This document shows, piece by piece, positions 20,623 through 27,798 of a stretch of 27,798 nt of DNA (position 1 is its first letter; each line of letters opens with the position of its first letter). This DNA comes from Phallusia fumigata. Its lineage: Eukaryota; Chordata; Ascidiacea; Phlebobranchia; Ascidiidae. The position numbers and the translations under genes were made by a program. The DNA lies in the NCBI GenBank assembly GCA_008931825.1, contig QXVZ01031344.1:1-27798 (forward strand), written 5' to 3'. The notes beneath the pieces are model-generated. The model was not told the DNA's origin. It was given only the letters and a program-made list of their open reading frames with translations, and made no database searches.

Positions 20623-23119
20623 CCTACAACCAGTGCATCGAATAAAAACGTTTATGTTATTTGTATGCATCAGTTAACTTTGACAAATTTTCCACATTGC
20701 ACGATTTACAAACTTCAAATGTGAAAATTTATACAATTGAAAACACGTTTTTTTACATTTAATTTTAATAACCCACCTTTGTTCTGTTCCTACACTTGAT
20801 TTTGGCAGAGCTGTTTAATTACAAACTCAATTGCACAGCGCAGATCTGTAAAAATGACAATTTTGTATGTTCTATACTATAATTGACACTTTGTACTAGT
20901 AAACAATCAACACATTTAAACACAACTAGACTTTCAAGTTTTATTTGAATTGTCTAATTCTTGCTTTTATTATGATGCTGTCTATTGTCTATTAAAGATA
21001 CTTTTACAAAGAATTTACGCAACAAAACAGTTATAATCCAGACCCAATATTTGTTTTTATTTAGCCATGATTTAAAATCAGTTATAAACGCCAACAAACA
21101 ACAAATTAACGTTACCTTGAAGCAACTGTGCACTTTTTAAGTAGGACCTCCACACGCTACCAGAATTTTCGCGAAATGACTGAAGCAAGAAGTTGTAATT
21201 GACGTGATGTTTTGTCACTTGTAAGCTTGTTAATAACATATGAAATGGTTATGCTTGCGGAATATTTTTACTTCCATAAATGATAAAATATTAGTTTTAC
21301 TACTGTACAAATTTTAAAGCACAACAATAATTAGTGAACATGCTTTATATGCTGAATTATATTGTCTGACTAAAACACAAACAACACTTTTTTATGCTTT
21401 CCATTCCCTTGCTGTTTTAAATCTAAACCAATATCTTAGCAAATACTTTTAACAACATTATTAGCTCCTGTTACTTGACTTATTTGCTTCACAGAACTCA
21501 ATCAACACATTGCTATCATTAAAGATTTACTCCATCGTCTCTTTTGTGCATATTTTAAACAAACACCCCAAATCCTTTTTGTAAGGTTAAACAAAACGTT
21601 TCTTTGGTGCAACTTGGGCGTTTTGGTTCAAGCAAAAACGCATCAAATCTGGAATGCTTGAGGCTTTGTGACTGACAATCAAAACCTCGATCAGCTGATT
21701 ACCTGCGTCAGCAGCCTTGCTGTTGGTTTGATGTTGTTGATTCCAGTGAGCTGTAAATTCTGCTTTGGCTCTGTTTGGTTTGTATTACTACACTTATTAA
21801 TGATGCCTAATTCGTTTTGCATATCATCAGTAGCGTTTGATTGCTGATACCAAACTAAAAAGCTGCTAGACAAAGAATTACTGCAACGTTGGTTACAAGT
21901 CTTTACCATGCAGTTTCGAACTGCCCAGCTCAACTGACAAAACCCGTTTATAATGCAGGTTTGTGAGTCTACATTTTGTTGTTAACTTTTTGCCGCTACT
22001 ATTTGTTTCACAAAGGTGTAGGTAACGTAAATTAAAAGCATTCAATTTATTTTTTGCTGTGCACTACTGGTTATCAAACGTAAAATGTGAATTTTGTGCT
22101 CGTAACTGTATTTATGTAAAGCGAAACAGTAAGATAGTTAAAACTGCATGCTACCATGCACAAAAAATTGTTTCATAAATAAGTTTCCTTCTCTTCTTGA
22201 ACCAAGTCGGATTAGTTTTAAAATTAAACATTTGTTCTTCTTAGATAATTTTTGAAGCTTCAATTCGTTTAAATGGGCAAAAACACTAAAGATATTACGT
22301 GATGTTCACTTGGAACAATTCAAGGGGCACACTTGCATATCAGGTTTGTAAATCTTGTCATGTATATTTATCTTTTAGGTTCATTTTCGCCAGCTGTCTT
22401 GCAGTGATTTTGCTTGATGTGCGGTCGCTAAAAAGATAATGTGCTGAAACGATTCTTGTACTTATGTTACGGCACTTGTTGATCCCGAGAACAGCATTCT
22501 GTTCTAATTTGTAGTGAAGAAGTTTTCCAGAGGCTTTGCACTTGTCACTTGACTCAGAATAAACGAAAAGAAGAAGTCATTTTGCCGTTTTTTAGGAGCA
22601 AAAGAAACGCCAACTGGTTGAGAAGCCAAACCCTAAATTTTCTGCCTGTTGGCGATGAACCAATAAACGTAAAATGTTCCAATAGTAGGAAATTGTGCCG
22701 CGTCTTGGTTGATTTCGCATGTTAAGGTGCTCTTATACCCCGGGTTTTGATCGCATGCTGTCAAGCCTCTGGTCTTTGCAACTCACGCATTTGAGCGGAT
22801 GCATTGCTGTATAATGACCCCGGCTGTTAAAAAAACCTGTTTGTTCGATTGTTTTTATTGTTCCATAAGCTAAAACTCTTCCCGTAAGCTTAAAAAAACA
22901 GGAAAAATTAAAATGTACAACGAAACAAACAAAGCGAATTGTTATTTTGGCGTTATTTTCTGATATCCTCATATTTTTCTAAATACATTAGGACAAGTCA
23001 TAGCGTAGTTGTAAAAGAATACAAATCGGCGGCAACCATGTTGTTAAGCGCTTAAAGTTCGTCGAACGTTTGAGCACAATTTAATACGTTTTAAAAAACA
23101 GTTCAAACGGCAGTTTACT
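20623..23119. other. Region upstream of the left lectin copy; one possible exon
   Basis: AT-rich DNA. The only candidate is a minus-strand open frame at 21691-21933 (80 codons) that ends at a good donor (ACGCAG/gtaatc, phase 0) and has Ser/Asn/Gln-rich composition. It could be a first exon of the left lectin gene through the alternative phase-0 acceptor, but it has no signal peptide, so I rate this low. TTTAAT at 23080-23085 (ATTAAA on the minus strand) is a probable poly(A) signal for the collectin. Confidence 0.35.
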
Positions 23120-26100
23120 TTACAGGCGACAGAAGGGCACAGGTTGTTGATAACTCTCGGAAAATGTCTGCATCCCGATTCGAGGCGTAACTCTTGTAGG
23201 TCCGGTCGACACGACCCATGCAATAGCAGGCGTGCTATCAGGGAAACTCTCGTACCATTGTACAAAAACACTTCCACCAGTCGAACTCCGCACATTTCCG
23301 TTCTGTTAATACACATTTGAAAGCAGCACATCTATACAACTGTAAACTTATTGAAGTTGTCATTTAGCGTAAATTAGCATTATTGTGTACTTACCGTCGT
23401 TTTTCGCGTATTTTAGCAGATAGACTTATTTTGTTTTTCTTGTCAACATTTTACACTCTGCTAAAATCAGTTATCCCAGCTTAAAAAAAATGTAAAACAG
23501 GAATGCATGAAAGTGATTTACAATGTTTATTACCTCGTAAGTAGAAGCCAGCCACACTTGAACGAAATCGTACGTCGGACTATCAAAGTACATCATCCAA
23601 GCTTTCTGTACGTACTTGTAAAGTACGTCGTACATTTCGGAGGTTTCAATGTCAACCAATGTAGCCCCGTAGGAACCACAGACAGTCGCAGCTGCAGACT
23701 TTCCTCCGTTGCTGGTTGTTGTTGCCGCAACCAATGGTAACCAATAACAATGACCTCTGTACACGATTCCCGTGCATATTCTTTTTTCTACCAATAAAAA
23801 GAAATTTTACACTTTTGGTCGGACAATGGTAATGTTTTTGCAATCAAAACTAAATTAAAATGTGAATTATATGCTTGCGCATATTTGGTACTGGGATCCG
23901 TCCTGAAGCTTTCGTGCAGGCCAACAATAACAACACACTCATATATGAATCATAATACGCCAGGCCAGACCCGGATAGGCTCCTGTCGTAAGTTCGAATC
24001 CCACCGCAGGCCAGATTTTTCTTAGCCACGCCTTGCTGACCGGAAATACTTGGAAGGCCGGCTATGATACGGTATAACGCCTTTTGCAGGCCTGGCGTAC
24101 TATATAAAACATGGGTTGATTTATCCAAAGTAACTGGCTCGTTGCCTTTCGTATAAGGTACATTGGTTGGAATTACCAGCACGCGTTATTGGGTACTTGC
24201 TGCCCTAAACCAATTGCGTGGAAATGTCAACCACCCCAAACTGTTTAGCCTGATTCACACCAGATGCGTTTAACCGTTGCGGTACGGTTTTTTGATCTCG
24301 CGGCAAGCAGCGGGGCATTTACACCAGCCGCGACCAAAGTCTATCTATCAAACATAAAACACTTATCTGATAGATAGACTTCTACCCAATATATTTCTCT
24401 TTGAAACGCAATAAACAACAAAGTAGGGTTTATTACACATGCAACTTATACTGTTAGATTGGGAACTTGCGTTCTCAACCCTAACTTTTTTTGGAATTTT
24501 TGTTTTTTCCCTACTTTTATGTTGGATAAAATTGTATGGATGCTTGGGTTTCGGACATATCAGAACAAAAGTTGATTGTAATTAATATCAGCAAAAAACG
24601 ATGATAGATAAAAAAAACATACTTTTGNTTGCGGTACGGTTTTTTGATCTCGCGGCAAGCAGCGAGGCATTTACACCAGCCGCGACCAGAGTCTATCTAT
24701 CAAACATAAAACACTTTGGCCGTATCTGATTGATAGACTTTGGTCGCGGCTGGTGTAAATGCCCCGCTGCTTACCACAACCGTTAAACGCATCTGGTGTG
24801 AATCAGCCTTTATGCTTTAGGATTTCTACCCAATATATATCTCTTTAAAACGCAATAAACAACAAAGTAGGGTTTATTACACGTGCAACTTATACTGTTA
24901 TATTGGGAAATCGCGTTTTAAACCCGAACTTTTTTGGGAATTTTTGTTTTTGCCCTGCTTTTGTGTTGGATAAAATTGTATGGATGCTTGGGTTTCGGAC
25001 ATATCAGAACAAAAGTTGATGTAATTAATATCAGCAAAAAACGATGATAGATAAAAAAAACATACTTTTGTCACAAATTAAGGCGAAAGTATACAATTGC
25101 AACGTCCACTATGTCGTTTAATCTGTTTTTTTCAATACATCAGAAAAGTTTGCTTTTTTTTTAATTTTAATCCACATGACGACACAACCGCTAAATCTTT
25201 CTAATCTACACTGCGATTTTTTACTTGCTTTGTGAGATGTGAAGAACAAAGCTCCAATGACACCACTTCATGGTAAACTGCACTTACCGCGCGCGTACTG
25301 TAACGTAACTGTGCATGCTCAACAGGGCGGAACGGATGCGTTTTTAGCAATTTCAGTTTTAGACATTCGCAAATCGGTCACCGTAGAAAAAACAAACTAC
25401 CCAACACAGAACGTAAACTGTTCGTGTCGTTAAATTAGAGATTGTAGCGGTGTTTGGAAGTTATGCCATTGGAGGAGATTTTTGAAATGTTGCCTTAAAA
25501 ATGTCGGTTTTACCTGTCGTTTATCTTTATTTATTCACTCTCAAGTTGCTGCACTTAAAATTCTTGGCCAAAATTAAAAACTAATCAATTTAAGTCATTT
25601 TGGGTAGCAGCATCCAACATCATTTAGGGTTTGGGTAGGGTTTCATGCAATTCGGAAGTAGATTTGAAGTGGACAAACACATCTTGAAGGGATTTTTGAG
25701 TAAAACTAAACAACTACCCAATACATACGATTTTAGCATCTAAAATTTATATAGTGTCTAGCAATTACAAAGCGATCAAACATTCAAACGAGTCAAACTG
25801 TTTTGGTTCAAAAATGTATAAAACTCTTACCGTTTATTATTTCTTGTATACGATTGTCGATTCTGGTCCAATTTATCAATGATTTGGGGCCAGCTGGTCC
25901 GGGAGATCCCCTTAAACCCTGGATCCCTTTTTCACCAGGTTTTCCTTGTATTCCTTGTGATCCTCGTTCTCCACGTGGACCCACCAGTCCTTGCGCTCCC
26001 TGTGGTCCAAGTTTTCCTGGTTTTCCTGGAGGACCCCGAATGGTTGACTGGTTACTTGAAGGTTGTTGCTCAAACAAGGTGTCAAGCGGCCGACAAACTA

Positions 26101-26188
26101 AATAATTTTGTTGCTGGATTTTATGACCGCATGACCTGTTTAAAACTGACAAGGCGAGACCGAGCATAAATAACACGCACAACGACAT
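23120..26188 (-). CDS. Collectin-like secreted lectin, complete, three exons, 264 residues
   Basis: Exons 25831-26188, 23534-23787 and 23120-23302, joined in phases 1 and 0, total 795 nt. Residues 1 to about 20 form a signal peptide. Cys20 and Cys32 could make inter-chain bonds. Residues 52-102 are 17 uninterrupted Gly-X-Y triplets ([12 protein letters not shown] onward), then a short neck (103-119), then a C-type lectin-like domain with cysteines at 124, 133, 156 and 262. The family helix motif (A[14 protein letters not shown]) and VWLAST in place of WIGL are present. No EPN or QPD calcium/sugar motif and no inner cysteine pair is visible, so classic mannose or galactose binding is doubtful. 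Collagen plus lectin domain is the plan of mannose-binding lectin and other collectins, which oligomerise and act in innate immunity; MBL-like proteins are known in Ciona. The 2-kb first intron carries a SINE-like stretch and a palindromic MITE. Similar loci lie on both sides in the same orientation. Confidence 0.93.
23880..24180. mobile_element. Possible tRNA-derived SINE in the collectin intron
   Basis: GTTCGAATCC (23992-24001) matches the pol III B box of tRNA genes, but the stems that should flank it do not pair and no A box is clear, so it is not a tRNA gene. An inverted pair TACGCCAGGCC / GGCCTGGCGTA (23956-23966 and 24089-24099) encloses it. Ends are approximate. This is a decayed SINE or a hairpin element. 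Confidence 0.35.
24248..24808. mobile_element. Palindromic MITE, split by an assembly joint
   Basis: The left end (GCCTGATTCACACCAGATGCG, trimmed here) and the right end (24808 inward on the minus strand, GGCTGATTCACACCAGATG) are inverted copies, and the repeat continues inward for about 100 bp (TTTACACCAGCCGCGACC). TTTA flanks both outer ends and may be the target duplication. The superfamily is not identified. An N at 24628 and a doubled flank show that the two ends come from two contigs: the left one holds a copy that has lost most of the right arm, and the right one holds a fuller copy missing only its first bases. The real element is therefore about 200-210 bp. Confidence 0.7.
24277..25070. 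repeat. Direct repeat around an N (24277-24627 vs 24629-25070)
   Basis: The two halves share the MITE left arm and then about 240 bp of ordinary intron sequence (from CTACCCAATATAT to CATACTTTTG), with scattered substitutions and small indels. The second half is longer because its MITE keeps the right arm. The N lies exactly at the joint. Unmerged alleles are the simplest reading. Confidence 0.88.
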
Positions 26189-26731
26189 CTTGCCTGGAGT
26201 CAGGAGACTGAATGCTCATAACTTATCAGTGCTCTTTACGTGAAAAAGGCTGTCGAAAAAAGAAGGCAGCTGCAAGCTTCGGACGGGGTTACGGGTGGCT
26301 GCACAAGTATGCTTGAAACCAGACCTGCTTCAGAAGTGCGCAAAAGTTTTAACCAAGAATGTTGTAATAGTGTTGGAAATGACTATAGCGATTTACGGAA
26401 ACACACACAGCTAACATTTAACATTGGGAATATTAAAACGACGAAAGTGCCTTGAAACACCACCCTCTTGACCCGTATCGACAAAGCGGCGCCAGTCTGC
26501 AACACCGCATAAACGTTTGTGCGGTTTTCAGAATGCTGCATGTGCGCATTGCTGCAAGCTCCATAACTGCGGCAGTACAGAAAACGCGTGACCTGCTCGC
26601 AGGTGTTAAAACCACAACGAGTTTTAAAAATAGTTTCACAATTTTAGCAAATAAACAACGAAAATTCTATATTGGCGAATGCCAGTTATTGTTAAAATGT
26701 TTAAAGTGTACAGATAATTTGTAACTAAACT
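26189..26731. promoter_or_regulatory. Upstream region of the collectin gene
   Basis: CTTATCAG at 26222-26229 reads CTGATAAG on the minus strand, a good GATA-factor site about 35-40 bases ahead of the collectin ATG. GATA factors drive gut and immune genes in many animals, which would fit, but this is inference. Further out, 26460-26620 is G+C-richer with overlapping open frames and no supported gene. Confidence 0.35.
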
Positions 26732-27256
26732 TTATTCGATGTGGTTGCAAATGCGTTGACAAATTGTGGTAACCATGCCCTGAATCTTCGCGGCTTGGGC
26801 AAAATCTCCGCACCGAATTGCGGCCCTCAGAGCAGAGGACTGAGATACTTGGCCTTTAATGGCCCAGTGAAGCTCCAAAATTTGTATTGTAATCAAACGC
26901 GATGCGCCGTTGACACAAACACTAAGGAAATTGCTGGTAACATAGAATGGGCGCCTGTGAGTTTTTATCACGTAACTACAAATGCCACAAATTTAACAAC
27001 AAGTCTCCCAGAAAAACATCGAATACAGTGTAATACCTGGTACCAGCATGTGGAAAACAAAAAAGATTGGCATAATCATAATTTGAAACGTGCAACTAAT
27101 AAGCCTGCCCGTCAAGTTAACAAATGAACTGGATGAATGTAAAACGTAAAAAATTAACACGCCAATGTCATTAAAAAGAACCTTGCTTAATGCCCAATAA
27201 ACAAGGCACAGTTTCGCCGCTAGGACTCTAATTATGCGGGAAGCGCTTTCCGCCAT
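26732..27256 (-). CDS. Candidate small gene, start and end signals visible, exon joint uncertain
   Basis: The ATG at 27256 lies in AAATGGCGG, a typical start context. A CRE (TGACGTCA, 27272-27279) is 16 bases upstream. The frame runs 25 codons (MAESASRIIRVLAAKLCLVYWALSK, hydrophobic towards its end) to a possible donor AAG/gttctt at 27182, and stays open to 26993. On the same strand 26872-26732 encodes 46 residues (LHWAIKG, then ALRAAIRCGDFAQAAKIQ) and ends in a TAA that overlaps a poly(A) signal AATAAA (26731-26736). Joining the two in phase 0 gives 71 residues. Neither the donor nor the acceptor (TTTGGAG) is strong, so the joint is a guess. The family is not recognised. Confidence 0.3.
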
Positions 27257-27641
27257 TTAAGCGCCGGATTTTGACGTCACGAAAAGCAAGTGTGTTTGTA
27301 CAAGGTGTTAATATTTTTAACCGCTTTGCAGTATTGCACTTTTAGACATAAATTTGACATGTTTAACTAATATCTTTTGTCGTAACTTATAACTAACATT
27401 AGCTTTCGTTTTTTTTTACACATTTTATGCTTTTTTCCCACAGTCTTGGTAAAAACGGCATATTCGGCACAGAGTATTAATTTGTTTATTGAAGTGTAAT
27501 ACGCAGATCAAAATTTGTACAATGCAATAACTTGACAGATACTAGCGACCTAATGAACTCTGTTTTTTGTTTACTTAGTCACTCGGCAGATTTTTCTTAG
27601 CAGCACTAAAACTGACACCATGTCGGTTATAAAGCTAAGAG

Positions 27642-27798
27642 TCAACTAATACTGGTCATGTATTCAAACGTAGATTTACACTTACCAATGTATGGGTAAT
27701 TTACTTTACAGGCGACAGAAGGGTGGCCTACAGGACGCAAAAAATATTCAGGATATGTGAACATCCCCACATAGACGGGATTCTTGAAGGTCTGGTTC
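27642..27798 (-). CDS. C-type lectin-like gene, right copy, 3' end only (shifted C-terminus)
   Basis: The 3' exon of a third lectin locus enters from the window edge. In the family frame it reads QTFKNPVYVGMFTYPEY up to RPV, aligning with the collectin's [15 protein letters not shown] to QPV. Then five extra bases shift the frame, so the conserved PFCRL and stop (27706-27708) are out of frame. The open frame instead gives GHPSVACK and continues to a TGA at 27642-27644. A cysteine still falls near the expected place. A strong donor-like ATTG/gtaagt in the tail could splice it further. It may be a diverged gene or a decaying copy; the body lies outside the window. Confidence 0.6.
   Translation of the reverse strand, partial: NQTFKNPVYVGMFTYPEYFLRPVGHPSVACKVNYPYIGKCKSTFEYMTSIS

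Noticed and set aside
23992-24001. Possible tRNA gene
   Set aside because: The T-loop sequence matches, but the T stem and acceptor stem do not pair and no A box is clear.
25623-25645. Telomere-like TTTAGGGTTTGGG stretch
   Set aside because: Only two or three imperfect units; too short to be an interstitial telomere array.
25803-26169. Plus-strand open frames rich in Pro/Gly
   Set aside because: They are antisense shadows of the collagen exon of the minus-strand collectin.
26741-27127. 128-codon plus-strand open frame
   Set aside because: It starts at GTG without an ATG, has no splice or promoter support, and overlaps the minus-strand candidate that ends at a poly(A) signal.

Overview
The window looks like animal nuclear DNA, most likely from a tunicate of the Ciona type. 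It is AT-rich, its genes are compact and intron-containing with GT-AG splice sites, the introns carry short non-autonomous DNA transposons, and it holds tandem collectin-like C-type lectin genes. Neighbouring copies of the same sequence differ by several percent, as expected from unmerged haplotypes of a highly polymorphic species. The assignment to tunicates is an inference; no single marker proves it.

Layout. (1) 1-9965, plus strand: a long coiled-coil protein gene. I could chain 18 exons (871-9965) whose phases agree at every junction and give 2466 nt, or 821 codons plus a stop. Its introns hold a palindromic MITE (2886-3060), two matching hAT-end relics (2417-2452 and 4991-5027), a degenerate G/T-rich tract (about 5685-6010) and a hairpin (9507-9594). 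(2) 9966-13572: 3' flank, a candidate promoter with a CRE and a CCAAT box, scattered exons of one or two small plus-strand genes whose models are ambiguous, and a 19-bp minisatellite (11518-11880). (3) 13573-16362, minus strand: one intronless 929-residue gene with a GlnD-type (DUF294) nucleotidyltransferase domain followed by tetratricopeptide repeats. (4) 18337-27798, minus strand: three C-type lectin-like loci in the same orientation, with 3' ends spaced about 4.6-4.8 kb. The middle locus (23120-26188) is a complete three-exon collectin of 264 residues (signal peptide, 17 Gly-X-Y triplets, lectin domain). The left locus keeps both lectin exons, but no collagen exon is visible. The right locus runs off the window and has a shifted 3' end. 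An hAT MITE with a perfect 8-bp target duplication lies at 20208-20614. A palindromic MITE and a SINE-like stretch lie in the collectin intron. A possible small minus-strand gene lies at 26732-27256.

Assembly caution. Four single Ns occur at 412, 6787, 10258 and 24628. Three of them (412, 6787, 24628) sit at the junction of near-identical direct repeats, so the duplicated exon at 187-314, the partial exon copy at 6788 and the doubled intron block at 24277-25070 are probably unmerged allelic contig overlaps rather than real duplications.

How the genes may work together: the collectin cluster points to secreted, oligomeric pattern-recognition lectins. The nucleotidyltransferase-TPR protein is of unknown function. 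The coiled-coil protein is structural in type. Nothing in the sequence ties these three groups into one pathway.
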